From assembly GCF_965363235.1 (NCBI RefSeq), contig NC_134851.1:52704833-52768832 (forward strand): a stretch of DNA of 64,000 nt, given 5' to 3'. The notes beneath the pieces were generated by a model, which saw nothing but the letters and a program-made list of their open reading frames with translations, was not told the origin of the DNA and made no database searches. This document shows positions 1-11,969 of this stretch, piece after piece (positions within the stretch are counted from its first letter, which is position 1; every line of letters starts with the position of its first letter). Source of the stretch: Mytilus galloprovincialis (Eukaryota > Mollusca > Bivalvia > Mytilida > Mytilidae). The position numbers and the translations under genes are program-made.

Positions 1-1450
1 AAAAACCAACCATACAAGATTAACAAAGGCCAGAGCCTCCTATCTTGTGACAGGCGAAAAAAATGCTGCATAATTAAACAAGTTTTGCGAGATCTCGACC
101 CTCCACCTACTAGTATACCTCTAGCCAATGTACAATAAAGTAACACAATGCAATACGCACAGTAAAACTCAGTTTAAAAGAAGTCAGAGTCCGTCCGAAG
201 CACTGGCTACTGGGCTGATAATAAGCTTAGGTACAAACAGTCAACCATCTGCGTCGTTCACCTATTGGTAAACATTAAATTGTTACTTGAGATCATCTGC
301 AATAATAGACGTGAGTAAAAAGTAAAATCACACAAATATTGAACAATGGGGAAAATTCAAAACGGAAAGTCCGTAATCAAATGGCAAAACCAAAAGCTCA
401 AACACTTCGAATTGTGATTTTACTTTTTACTTGTATGCGTTGGATACTATCCTCCTTTCAAATGAATACAAACAGTGTAAACAGAGACACCTTGTCATTA
501 TCATCATCTCAATTTAAAATACCACATTATCATAAAGTGTCACATTTCAATAAGCTGATACCTTATCATAAACAGCATAAAAAAATATCGACGTTGTATA
601 ATACAATTTTTATTTTACAATTTTGAAATAAATTGTAATATTAACTTTCAGTGTATGAAAATAAAGAGGACATGACGAAACAGAGAAAGTTTAATCTAAG
701 ATGGAAGCCATGGATGTGGTTTGAGCGAAGTTAAATTAACCAAAATAACAATTGAATGATTGTTTAGTGATTCCAATATTCGGTTTCAGATTCTTTTTGT
801 GATTACATAGGAAACCGAGTAGTAATTTGTGTTAATGTTATACTATGTAGCCATTTACTCACATATTCCACTTTCAGTCTGGTTTTTATTCTCATAACTT
901 TTTTCGTATTTTTTCCGTTTGAATTTAATGTTTTACAGAATGTTATTTATAATGCTTGACAATATAATAGTGTCTTTAAAGTGATATTGTTTTGGGGGTA
1001 TATACCAATGCTAAGAGATACTAAGACAATGTTTACTTACAACGATGCTGTTTATATCTTTTTATCATATCAGACCATTTCCCTTGTTTTCGTTATTTTC
1101 TATATCAGTGATTCTACCATGACGCAAGGCCAATTTTGGCTAATAGACTTTTCTATTCTTCATTTCTATTTTAGTTTTAGCGTCATAATTTCTTGCTGCC
1201 TGTTTTTTTTTTTTTTTTTTTTTGTTTGCACATATATTGTTTTCGTTTGTTTTATTTGTTCTTTTTTTATTTGCTTGTTTTTTAACAAATCAATAATTTT
1301 GTTCTTTGTGAAAAACACAACATTGTAAAACGCAAATATGATATAGAAAATGCAATCTTAAAGATAATAGTTGCTTTATTTTATTGTTAGTTGTTTGTTC
1401 AGTAGTGTATGTCATTAACTTTTAAGGACAAAAATGTTGATTTGAAAAAA
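1..1450. other. gene-free AT-rich stretch
   Basis: No gene is supported here. The open frames at about 339-626 and 981-1328 have no recognisable domain; the second runs through a 19-base T tract (about 1204-1222). The only structured item is the dispersed-repeat fragment at about 316-402. Confidence 0.6.
316..402 (-). repeat. dispersed repeat family C fragment
   Basis: The motif TTTTGCCATTTGATTAGGGA followed by TTTCCGTTTTGAATTTTC and a stretch ending TTTTTGTGATTTTAC occurs here in reverse orientation. It recurs forward at about 21440-21520 and 29465-29535, and a shorter reverse piece lies at about 24865-24900. It is non-coding. I recall this block as frequent in Mytilus DNA. Confidence 0.6.
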
Positions 1451-1466
1451 ATATGTATCATCTTTT

Positions 1467-3849
1467 GAGGTCACCTGGCCCCAAGGGCCAAGTGCGCTTT
1501 TTTCATCACTTGGCGTGCGTCGTCCGTCGTCGTCCGTCGTCGTTAACCTTTACAAAAATCTTCTCCTCTGAAACTACTGGGCCAAATTTAACCATACTTG
1601 GCCTAAATCATCATTGGGGTATCTAGTTAATAAAAATGTGTTCGGTTGCCCAGCCAACTAACCAAGATGGCCGCCATGGCTAAAAATAGAACTGGAGGTA
1701 AAATGTATATTTTGGCTTATATCTCTGAAACCTAAGCATTTAGAGCAAATCTGATATGCGTAAATTTGTTTCTCAGGTTACAATGTATGATCTATCTGCC
1801 CTGAAATTTTTAGATGAATCAAACAACCTATTGTTGGGTTGCTGTCCCTGAATTGGTAATTTTTACGGAAATTTTGCCGTTTTTGGTTATTATCTTGAAT
1901 GTTATTAAAGATAGAGATAAACTGTATACAGCAATTATGTAGAGCAAAATAAGATCTACAAAAAAGTAAACATGACCAAAATGGTCAGTTGATCCCTTAA
2001 CGAGTTATTGCCCTTTAAAGTCAATTTTTGTCAATTATACGTAAATTTTTGTTTTTTTTTACAAAAATCTTCTCCTCTGAAACTACTGGGCCAAATTTAA
2101 CCATACTTGGCTACAATCATTATTGGGGTATCTAGTTTAAAAAATGTGTCCGATGACCTGGCCAACCAACCAAGGTGGTCGCCATGGCTAAAAATAGAAC
2201 AAAGGGGTAGAATGTAGATTTTGGCTTATATCTCTGAAACCAAAGCATTTAGAGCAAATCTGACGTGTGTAAAATTGTTTATCAGGTCAACATCTATGTA
2301 CCGTGAAACTTTAAGATGAATCGGACAACCCGTTGTTGGGTTGCTGCCTCTGAATTTGTAATTTTAAGGAAATTTTGCCTTTTTTGGCTTTTATCTTGAA
2401 TATTAGTATAGATAGAGATAGACTGTAAACAGCAATAATGTTCAGCAAAGTCAGATCTACAAAAAAGTCGAATGACCAAAATGGTCAATTGACCCCTTAA
2501 GGAGTTATTGCCCTTTATAGTAAATTTTCGTAAATTTTTGTAATCTTTTACTAAAATCTTCTCTTGGAAACTACAGAGACAAAGGAGTAGGTCCAGTAAG
2601 ACCCCTTTTTGGCCCCAAAATATAGCAGTTTTACAAAATTGTTAAAATGTAAACCTTTAGTTATTTATTGAACAGTAGAATGCTTCTGCTACATAAATAT
2701 GGGCTGTTTTTGACAATACAATGCACATATATCGGGGTACTAGCACCATCAAGTCATGCTAAATTACTGAAATCTTCATAATTCTAGCATTTTAGTTAAA
2801 TTTTAGACGGTTTCCGTGTAAAACGAAAGTGGCCGCATTCGTGTTCACCCTTAATATTGAAATGTGAGTTGTATTTGATGATAATATATAACATATGTAA
2901 AAGTTGAAGATGAACACGGATGCGGCCAGTTTCATTTTTGACAAAAACCATATGAAAAGTGACATGTTTCGGCATATTTGGTAGATTTTTCATATTTGAG
3001 CTTGATTCGGAACGTTTTAATGACTAAATTAATTAAAGTCTGTCACATAAACTAATTGAATTAAATGACATAAACTAATTGAATTAAATGAAATAGACCC
3101 TTAAGTGTTTAAAAAGTGGTCAAAATCATTCGTCAGATGAACATCAATTTTGAGGCCAAAATCGGTCCTTACCGGACCTACTCCTTTAACAAAACTTGTC
3201 CACAATCATCATTAGGGTATCAAGTTTAAAAATGGGTCTGATGACCCCACTTGCAATCCAAGATCACTGACATGGCTTAAAATTGTACATACGGTAAAAT
3301 GCAGTTTTTGGCTAAAATCTCAGAAACCAAAGCATTTAGAGCAAATCTGACAGGAAAAATTTGTTTGTTAGGTCAAGGTCTATCAGCCGTGAAATTTTCA
3401 AACCAATCAGGCAACCTGTTGTTGAGTTGCTGGCCCTGAATTGGTAATTCTAAGACAAATGTTGCAGCTTTTGCTTATTATCTTGAATATGATAATAGAT
3501 ATAGATAAACTGTAAACAGCAATAATGTACAGCAAAGTAAAACCTACAAATAAGTCAACATAATCAAATGGTTAATTGACCTCTTGAGGAGTTATTGCCC
3601 TTTATAGTCAATTTTAAACAATTTTCATAAATTTGGTAAATTTTTACAAAAGATTCAAACTTCTTGGATAGATTCATAGGTTCATTAGATAGAGATCATT
3701 GTAAGCAGCAAGATTGTTCAGTAAGGTAAGATCTACAAACACATCACCATCACCAAAACACAATTTTGTCATGAATCCATCTGTGTCCTTTGTTTATGAT
3801 ATGTACATAGACTAAGGTGAGCGACACAGGCTCTTTGGAGCCTCTAGTT
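1467..3849. repeat. dispersed element with three ~500-bp internal units
   Basis: Three imperfect direct units start near 1551, 2060 and 2549, each opening with ACAAAAATCTTCTC or a variant. Each runs through shared blocks such as ATTTAGAGCAAATCTGA and GTTGTTGGGTTGCTG to a block ending GTTATTGCCCTTTA. The third unit is split at about 2580-3188 by a smaller inverted-repeat element and resumes with TTGTCCACAATCATCATTAG. The left end carries a short perfect hairpin (TGGCCCCAAGGGCCA). The right end carries another (GGCTCTTTGGAGCC), followed by TCTAG. No transposase is visible, so this is a non-autonomous element. I recall the unit as widespread in bivalves; its class is not determined. Confidence 0.75.
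2581..3187. mobile_element. 607-bp inverted-repeat element nested in the unit repeat
   Basis: The left end AAAGGAGTAGGTCC is matched by the right end GGACCTACTCCTTT. Similarity continues inward for about 35 bp with mismatches, including GGCC-containing blocks at both ends. It interrupts the third unit of the surrounding repeat, which dates it as the younger insertion. It has no transposase frame. A solo copy of the right end lies in an intron of the second peroxidase gene at about 56369-56401. Confidence 0.75.
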
Positions 3850-3859
3850 TTTTGTATCT

Positions 3860-4560
3860 GCAGAGTTTCATGGTTATTTAGGAAATAATAGTTTCCTCGT
3901 CTGTCAGTAGAAGATTTCTTCATTGAAAAGATGCACTTCTTTTAAATCGCTTGTTAGTTCTTCTGCTGTTGGACAAGCAGACTCCAGGAATACTCTCCAA
4001 TGATTTGATGCTTGAACACATATATATCAATAAAAATGTTAACATTGATTTTTCGTGTCGTCAATTATACCATACTATTTTAATATCGCTGGGTCAGTAA
4101 TGCTAATGGATGACAATCAGCGTGGTACCATTCGACTTATATCCTGTATTTGGTATTTGCATGCATTATACTATAACTTGTGTGAACACTTTCAGTTCAA
4201 CAAATTTTTCAAATGAACTATTAAAACATTGAGTAAGCGGTCAATGACATATGAACGATTTTAGATGTTTCTGTAGACTTTGTGAACCAGATCTTGGCTT
4301 TTTCCTACATAGTTAATGTTATATTGGTCACACCTGATGTCACACTGAAATAGGTATTTAAAACGCTTAGATTGTCTAAGTGTAAAGTTCTCCGAAAAGG
4401 TAAAACAGTTCCTGTTCTTCTAGTAGCATTATACTTAAAGATAGTTATCACCTGTTACCTTGAGTGCAAATACATATAAGATGTGTTATGAGTGCCAATG
4501 AAAACAGACAAATCTATGATCGAGCTGGATAGTTGGTCAACACTAAATTTTATGATATTT
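3860..4560. other. no recognised feature
   Basis: Low-GC sequence between two repeats. I see no open frame with recognisable domains, no RNA gene and no clear inverted repeat. Confidence 0.5.
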
Positions 4561-4601
4561 TCAAATATTGAGATACCAGATCGATCTAAATATTTCCTTA
4601 T

Positions 4602-5195
4602 ATGATGAAATTATGTCACTATCAGATCATGATGAACCCTACCGGACAGACATATACAAAAAATATTCTAAAAGACAAAAAGAAAAAGCACCTTGCGAAA
4701 TTCTTTAATTTTACTTTCCGATATATTGATGATGTTCTATCATTGAATAACCCATATTTCAGCCAATACTTACATCTCATATATCCCAGTGAACTTGAAA
4801 TGAAGGATACTACTGCTACTAGAAGGACTGCTTCATACCTTGAACTTTTCCTCAATATTGACACAGATGGACGACTTCACACGAAAATCTATGATAAACG
4901 GGACGATTTCAACATCCCAATTATCAATTTCCCATTTCGCAGCAGTAACATACCCTCTGTCCCTTCGTATGGTGTTTACATATCTCAATTGATACGTTAT
5001 TCTCGTGCTTGTTCACACTATACGGACTTCATATACAGGAGTGTGCTCCTTACGCAAAAACTGCTCCAACAAAGTTATGAGGAGGACAGATTAAAATTGA
5101 CACTCCGTAAATTTTATGGACACCATCACGAATTGGTTGATCCAAACGATGTTTCTTTGACCAAACTAGCGAAGGACATTTTTACCACATGGTAG
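4602..5195 (+). pseudogene. reverse-transcriptase fragment of a retroelement
   Basis: A 197-codon open frame carries the catalytic core motif FRYIDDVLSLNN, a YxDD box in which the two Asp bind metal for polymerisation. It continues with SYLELFLNIDTDGRLHTK, YDKRDDFNIPI and YGVYISQLIRYSRAC and ends in LRKFYGHHHELVDP. This matches what I recall of the C-terminal part of a reverse transcriptase common in molluscs and cnidarians; Penelope-like or another non-LTR class cannot be decided here. The N-terminal fingers and earlier palm blocks are missing, so the copy is 5'-truncated. A second, more decayed copy of the same region lies at about 63090-63410. Confidence 0.8.
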
Positions 5196-6615
5196 ATTGT
5201 GGTTGGTCATTACGTCGTCTAATTTTTTAATTACCGAAAGTGACTTACTCTCGATTGTGACTGTTTTGCTGAGTGTGAATTCGCATTACTATAAGACGTG
5301 TTACGGTACTTTTTTTTTATCCCAAATTCATGTATTTAGTTTGATATTATATTTGTAATTCTTATCGGATTTTGTCAGATGTGTTGACTTCTTTTTTATT
5401 ATATTCATGTGTTATGGTAAAGAAAATTAATCATCGCCTTCATTTATTAGATTTGATTTGGTTCAACGTAGTTTGTACGATGTTTTACGTTTACAGTTAG
5501 ATTCAAACCAAACCGGACATAGCTATATAATATAGTTAATTGCTACCTCAGTTTGCTATTATTAAGTATTGCAATGTTCATTGTTATTAAATGTAATATC
5601 AGTATTTAGTTCAAATATAATTTTAAATCAATCCTAATTCTATCTTATTTTTTAGAAATAGTTTAAGTCATTCAAATGTGACGTCTATTTTTGAGTGCTG
5701 TTTTAGAATTTCAAATGTGACGTCATTTTGTGTGCCTTTTCACCACTTTGTATGTGACGTCACTTTTTATCACTTTTTGCGTTGAGGCCTTGACTAGGTC
5801 GGGTACGTCTATTTTTTTTTTGTTGATTTATGTAATGTATCCGGGTTTTGTTTTCTGTAATTAGTTAATCATGTATCTCGTTTATATTCATTTGATAAAA
5901 TTTACTGTTTGCAATAGCATAAATTGTTCTAAATAATAAGGATGTTCTAATCCCAAACAGAAAACCCTAGCCGAATTTGGCACAACCTTTTTGAACTTTT
6001 GATCTTCAGTGCTGTACAACTTTGTACTTGTTTTGACTTTCGAACTTTTATATCTGGGCGTCTCTGGTAAGTCTTGTGTGGACGAGGCGCGCTTCTTGAG
6101 TATTGAATTTTAAACCTTGTGCATTTTGTTAGCTATTATTCATGTGTGTCTTTGTCTAATATGTTCTCCTATTTATTTGTATTAGTCCTGTAATGTTATG
6201 TTGTCATTTTAATGTTATATTTAACATTGCCATTAAATCGGGAGGTTTGGCATGCCACAAAACTAGTTTCAACCCACCATTTTTTTTCTTTAAAAAATGT
6301 CCCGTACCATGTCAGGAATATGGCCATTGTTATATTATAGTTCGTTTCTGTGTGTGTAACATTTTAACGTTGTGTTTCCGTTGTGTCGTTTGTTTTCTCT
6401 CATATTTGAGTGTGAATTCACATTACTATAAGACGTGTCACGGTACTTTTTCTATCCCAAATTCATGTATTCCGTTTCTGTGTGTGTTACATTTTAATGT
6501 TGTGTCGTTGTTCTCCTCTTATATTGCATGCCTTTCTCTCAGTTTTAGTTTGTTACCCCGATTTTGTTTTTTGTCCATCGATTTACGAGTTTTGAACTAC
6601 TGTTGCCTTTAATTA
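5196..6615 (+). mobile_element. 3' tail of the reverse-transcriptase element
   Basis: Non-coding sequence following the reverse-transcriptase frame. A block containing GTGTGAATTC(G/A)CATTACTATA and then ACGTGT(T/C)ACGGTAC occurs twice, near 5272 and 6410. GTTTCTGTGTGTG also occurs twice, near 6342 and 6474. The stretch ends near 6613 in GAACTACTGTTGCCTTTA. From memory, this succession of blocks is the usual long 3' tail of this retroelement in mussels. Three copies of TGTGACGTC lie at about 5675-5765. Confidence 0.6.
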
Positions 6616-6619
6616 TATA

Positions 6620-7540
6620 CACCTTATAATCATGCCATACCCATGTATACATGATATTGCATATGGTATCCGAGAAACAGATCTAATAACAAAAAATGAA
6701 CATTGACGGATGAGCCGTGAAATCGAGGTCAATATCAGATGAACAATGCCCAACAACATGGTCTACGCTAATATTAATATTTAAACGAAACAAATAAGTA
6801 TGGTTGACAACAACATTGAACACCAACTGATGTAAATGTTCGTTTCATGGGTCGGGCACAAACAAGATGTGGCGAAGAAATCATGTCTGTGAGCGCAAAA
6901 CAACCCCTGTTTTTTTCATCAATTTGTTGTACTTACTACTTACAAGATGAATGTTATGTCTTTATCGAACTCCCCCTCTCCCTTCTCGGTAAATCAGAAA
7001 AGAAGTTGTCATACGTTGTACTTGTTAAAATGTAATATTACATATACAGTAGACATATAGATGCAAAAATTGAAAATCCAGCAATCAAGATTTTATTTAA
7101 AAATCTGTAGGTACGAATTAAAATCTCGTCATACTCTATCACAAACTCAGAAATATTATGTACATTATTCATTGATTGACTGTTTGGTAAGTGTTTAACG
7201 CCACTTTTCGCACTTTCAGGGTCGGTCACTTCTTATTGGTGGAGGAAGCCGGATTGCTTGGACATTACTGACTTTCAGTAGGAAATGTAACACTATCATT
7301 ATGATTGCTGAAAATTAGAATAAACCTACGATATGAATGGTATGTCAGTACGTGGGGAAATAATCAGGAACATAATGAGGGAGCCTTAAGATATTTCAAT
7401 AGATAATAGGGTCTAATGTAGGTTTACCACACCTTCCTATATTTATTAACGTCTCGTTTTATATCTATTTGGTATGATATAAACACTAACAACAAAGTTG
7501 GTTTCTGATTATGGTAAAAAATATATATATACTATAACAC
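6620..7540. other. no recognised feature
   Basis: AT-rich sequence with two short open frames (about 6847-7035 plus, 7038-7229 minus) that show no domain, signal peptide or splice context. No RNA gene or repeat was recognised. Confidence 0.5.
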
Positions 7541-7544
7541 ACCC

Positions 7545-8240
7545 GTGATATCGCGGGTCCGTGATTGAATTAAAGTTTATAACTATGCGTAAGCCTTATT
7601 TTAGTATTGGTATTGTCATCTGATAAAGTCATGCCGATTATAAGATGCACAGTTTTATCTGCTTTCAAAATCTTTCTGTTTGAACCCGTCGACCTGGACC
7701 TTATTGATTATTGGTAATATTAATTATTGGAAAACATAGGGTCCTGGAATGGAGTATTTTTTAATCAACAGCATTGTCTATCTATATTAGTTATAAATAA
7801 AATTGAATTCTTTTATTCGCTGTTTTACGTCAAGCCCGCTAACCAGTTGAAAGCTGTACCTATACGCCTTATTCTAAGTCCAGATTTTTAGTATTCGTAT
7901 TGTTATCTTAGAATGTCTTAATGATTAAAATACTACAATAGGGAACAATTTAACAATGATTGAATTTAGTAGTGTAAACCTTGTGATTGTGACCCGTGTA
8001 TATAGCAAAATCCTAAATACACCGTTTGGTGGTGCGCCTGTCAGATGTGGAACGTACAGATAAGGTAATAGGTAACAGTTGAATATACTATTGGTATCGG
8101 TATCGGATTCGACCCGGAACTTGTTACTTATTGACAATATTAATTATGTGGAAAACAAGAGTCTGGAGTGGTGTAATTTTTAATCTATACCGTTGTCCTC
8201 TATTAGCTATATATAAAGTTGAATTTTTTGATTTTTCGTT
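7545..8240. repeat. tandemly duplicated dispersed repeat
   Basis: The blocks GACCTGGACCTTATTGATTA, AATATTAATTATTGGAAAAC and TTTTTAATC...TTAGTTATAAATAAAATTGAATT (about 7690-7815) recur in diverged form at about 8105-8235. The left side contains the near-palindrome CCCGTGATATCGCGGG. It is non-coding. Confidence 0.6.
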
Positions 8241-9590
8241 TTTAACCGATGACGGCTGACAAATTGGACCTCGTTATTTTAGTATTTTAGATGTGTTCAA
8301 CTCAGTTATTTTGTTGTTGTAGTTACTTTTGTTTATGTCACAGGTATAATTTTACTTATATGACAATAAAGAATTTTATAAAATAATGCTTCCCTTGTGC
8401 ACATATCTTCTATATTTTTCTACAATGTACGAATTTATTTAGTGCATACCTATGCAAAAAATCTGTTATGTTAGTCCATTCGCCAGTTAAATCATCTGAT
8501 ATGTTAGTGCATACCTGTGGAGAAAAAGCTTAAAAACTTCTGTTTCCAACCACTTCTAAAATCCAGTACAAAACATTTCGGGTAAAAAAAATGATAAATA
8601 GAACAAAAACGTAGTAAACAACTACCCGTCAAAACCCTAAGGACAGGGCTTTAAGCCGGCATTAACATTGAAGAGCATTTTAGATTGCTTTTTATGTAGG
8701 CATCATATATTGATTGTTGAAGACTGTATGATGGCCGTTAGATTTATGTGCATATGTGTCTTTGGATTGTTTTCACATATACTTATACCTTACTACTTAA
8801 ACCGGGGCAAATTATAATCTCTGCATGTTACATACTAGTGTACATAGGCGGACAGTTTAAATCATTATCATATTGGAATAAAAAATGCATTATTGTGAAT
8901 TACAGTACTGTTTGAAATTACATAGATTAGACATTTATATATTGGGCACTTGGACGCAAATTATAAAATGTCAAACCATTCACATCATCGTAATGTCAAG
9001 TGTAACGACAAAAAATTATTACAAATAGACTCATTATTTCCTACAGCAGTCGTTTACTGAATTTGAAAAGTCATTCAATTGTCAATTATATTAGATGAAA
9101 GAAATTAAAACTTATCCCACAAATAAAAGGAATCAAAGTAAATCGTACAATCCTCGTTCATCGGTGTTAAATTAACCTGTAAACTTTTATTAAACTAAAA
9201 ATAAATATAGAATAAAAGACTTGAAACAGCTATGTAGTGGAACTCAAAGATCTGATTACCTAAATCATTGTTTGAAAGTCTTTAAAAAGTTATTTTACCT
9301 TACATCCATTTTCAACATTTTTTCTTTCTTTTTTGCTCAAATTTCGTTATTTAAAAAAAATAGGTTGAAAACACAATTGTCAATTATATAGCACATAACC
9401 ATGTAAAAAAGTTGTCAGTTGGTGTAATTATCAAACGACTCGTTGAAGAGATGTTCCCCTGTAATGCCTTTCTGTATTGCTTTTTTGGAGTTTTTAATTA
9501 GCTTTTTGATTGGAATCCTAAATCGCAGAATTAGTCAGAGCATCAATATCTACCAAATTTATTATTGTTTAATTACTCATTGGATAGTAA
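8240..9590. other. no recognised feature
   Basis: AT-rich non-coding sequence. I found no open frame with a recognisable product, no tandem array and no clear inverted repeat. Confidence 0.5.
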
Positions 9591-9830
9591 CAAGTGCTAT
9601 TATCAAAGAGGGACGAAAGTTACCTAAGGGACAACCAAACTCATAAATCGAAAATGAACTGACAACGCCATGGCTAAAAATGAAAAAGACAAACAGACAA
9701 ACAATAGTACACACGACACAACATAGAAAACTAAAGAATAAGCAATACAAACCCCACCAAAAACTAGATGTGATCTCCGGTGCTCCGGAAGGGTAAGTTC
9801 TATTATCCAAACAGCGCGATTCGTACTTCT
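9590..9830 (-). repeat. dispersed repeat family A copy
   Basis: Reverse-orientation copy of a roughly 200-bp block. Read on the minus strand it runs from CCTTCCGGAGCACCGGAGAT through TTTTTGGTGGGGTTTGTATT and TAGCCATGGCGTTGTCAGTT to GAGTTTGGTTGTCCCTTAGG. Other copies or pieces lie at about 14318-14420, 22955-23110, 25020-25165, 29285-29475, 36470-36560, 56040-56220 and 63535-63740, in both orientations. I recall it as a common Mytilus repeat; any open frame in it is incidental. Confidence 0.8.
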
Positions 9831-10328
9831 TATCCCTGTAGTCTTATTTTATTCATATATTGATATTAAGAATATTTCCTATATATTGTGTTACTATGCA
9901 AGTTACAACTACTAGTCTAAGATACGTTCTTAGTCCAGTTGACTTACTGTCAAAATGTATGGTATCATAGTCGATGTTGAACAGTTGAAACTATTAAAAA
10001 ACACATTCTTTATTTACATCATGAGAATTACGGTTAGTTTTCAATTTAAATATATTTTGTTTCTGTATAAAGATGATATTTAAACTGTATTTTAAAATTG
10101 TTAAATATATAAGACTGGTTGTGAAATGTGTAGATTTTGGATCTGTTCGTGGGAAAAGACGTCTTAGCTATAATTTTGTGTTATATGTAAACCTGATTCT
10201 GACCTGTAGTTGTGATTGAAATGCTAATCTTAATATTATTCTGTATGTATTTAGCACCACGACACAAGATAATAGAAAAACATATCATTACGTGTTTAGC
10301 ACCCTAATACACGATCTTATAAATTTCA

Positions 10329-10409
10329 GTATATATAACTACCATATAAGAGAATCCAAAGCACAGATAGTAAAAACGCTGAGGAAAAAAACGACTAAAA
10401 GCCGTCATG
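10329..10409 (+). promoter_or_regulatory. TATA promoter and probable ATG-only first exon
   Basis: A TATA box (AGTATATATAAC, about 10329-10340) is followed after about 75 bases by GTC-ATG directly abutting a strong donor (ATG|GTAAGT, ATG at 10407-10409). If spliced to the acceptor at 15038 (CGTTACAG), the frame closes in phase 0 as ATG|AAA ATG AGA, giving a start Met-Lys-Met-Arg for the secreted protein at 15 kb. No other acceptor was seen that makes sense of this donor. The pairing is inference across a 4.6 kb intron. Confidence 0.45.
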
Positions 10410-10513
10410 GTAAGTATTTTTTAAATAATAGACCATTTTTTTTTTCTCTCATTTAGTTTAAAGGAAAGTTTTTTAAACAGTCAACGGGTAAAATAGAAGA
10501 ATTGTTCGTTTAA

Positions 10514-11237
10514 GGTAGCACAATACAAAGATTTCATAACTCCAACTCCCAAGTTTTAAAATGCTGTAACTTTCTTAATAATGCTTGAAAAAATTTATAA
10601 AAGTGGTAGTTTTAGATAGCTAACAGATTACTCTTTCAAATTAATGCAATGTTAGTATTATGCAACAATTATGTTACCAATTATAATGTTAACTGTGTCT
10701 AAAATATTTTTCACCAAATTTCCACTTTCAAATGAAATTAGTTTCTGCATAGATATTCCTAGATGGTTGATTTTATTAAATGTTGTTCATAGGCCATTAT
10801 CTACAAAAGGGTGTCTCATATTTCAGATAGAATGTATAAAACAAATTTTACACCTAATTAAACATTATCTTAATTCTTTTGGTTAGGATGTTTACACTAA
10901 TTACAGATTTATGAGAGAATGGAATCCCATAGGGACAATTTGAGACACCCTTTTGAAGCCCATGATGTGTTGATTAAGATTTCGTTAAAATTTTCTGTAT
11001 AGTTAAAGAGATGATAGAGCTACATTCATTCAAGTGAAGTGACCGAGATTTTGTCACTAATTACATAATAATTGATTACATAATGATTGCATAATAAAAA
11101 TATTGCATTCATATAAAAGATTAATCTTTTCTCCATCTATATATACCTCTTTTATTATTTTTTATGCATTCATAAGAAAGTTACAGCATTTTAAAGGTTA
11201 GTGATTGGAAGTAAAAAAATCTTTGTATTGTGCTACC
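10514..11237. mobile_element. 724-bp TTAA-flanked inverted-repeat element
   Basis: Terminal inverted repeats start GGTAGCACAATACAAAGAT and extend about 70 bp with gaps, sharing TTTTAAAATGCTGTAACTTT and similar blocks. Each end is bordered by TTAA (10510-10513 and 11238-11241), the target-site duplication typical of piggyBac-type elements. An internal inverted pair (AAAAGGGTGTCTCAT and GAGACACCCTTTT) lies near 10806 and 10941. No transposase frame exists, so it is a non-autonomous MITE. It lies in the proposed long first intron of the secreted Pro/Glu-rich gene. Confidence 0.85.
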
Positions 11238-11344
11238 TTAATGTAACAGTAAAGAACTTTATTTTATTCAATGGCAGTGAAAATATTTAAAACGGGGAAT
11301 AATCCTAGACAGGAACCTGTGATTTAATTATTGTAGTTTGTTGC

Positions 11345-11590
11345 TGTGTATAGTTATCAAAGGTACCAGACTAATAATTTGATACGCCTGACGAGCGTTT
11401 CATCTACATGAGACTCATCAGTGACGCTCAGATCAAAATAGTTAGAAAGCCTAATAAGTATAAAGTTGAAGAGCATTGAGGACCCCAAATACTTAAAAGT
11501 TGTGCCAAATACGGCTAAGGTCATATGAATAAGAAAATCCTTAATTTTTTCCGTAGTTTGTTTTACATTTGTCATTGTTGGGGCCTGTAA
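11345..11590. repeat. dispersed repeat family D copy
   Basis: Contains TCTACATGAGACTCATCAGT, GACGCTCAGATC, GTTGAAGAGCATTGAGGACC and GTTGTGCCAAATACGGCTAA. A shorter copy carrying CTACAAAAGACTCATCAGTG and AAAAAGGCCAAATAAAG lies at about 19880-19945. I recall this block as common in mussel genomic DNA. Coding potential is incidental. Confidence 0.65.
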
Positions 11591-11969
11591 TTCATTTGTT
11601 GAAAAATCAAGGCAAATTCATATATCTAAATCTTTCTAATGGCGTACAAGGGCAGTAAGTAAGTAAATCTTTCTAAGTATTTTGTCATCAGTAAAATCTG
11701 TTTAAGTTAAAGAGTTCAACCAAAAGAAAGAAATACCCGTACCATTCTGTCAGACGATATCAGATATCTTACGCTATTTGGCTGTTTAATGTCGATGGTG
11801 ACTCATTCATATTGTCGAAACATGCATATACTTCAGTGTTTCAGTGCGTCTTTGAGAGAAAATTCTTCCTTAAGTGACATAGATGTTACAATAACCATAT
11901 TCATTTTCACAATATATAGGAATTTTCATTGTGAAGTTTAGACATCGAGTCGAGTGTAGAGTGAGTTAA

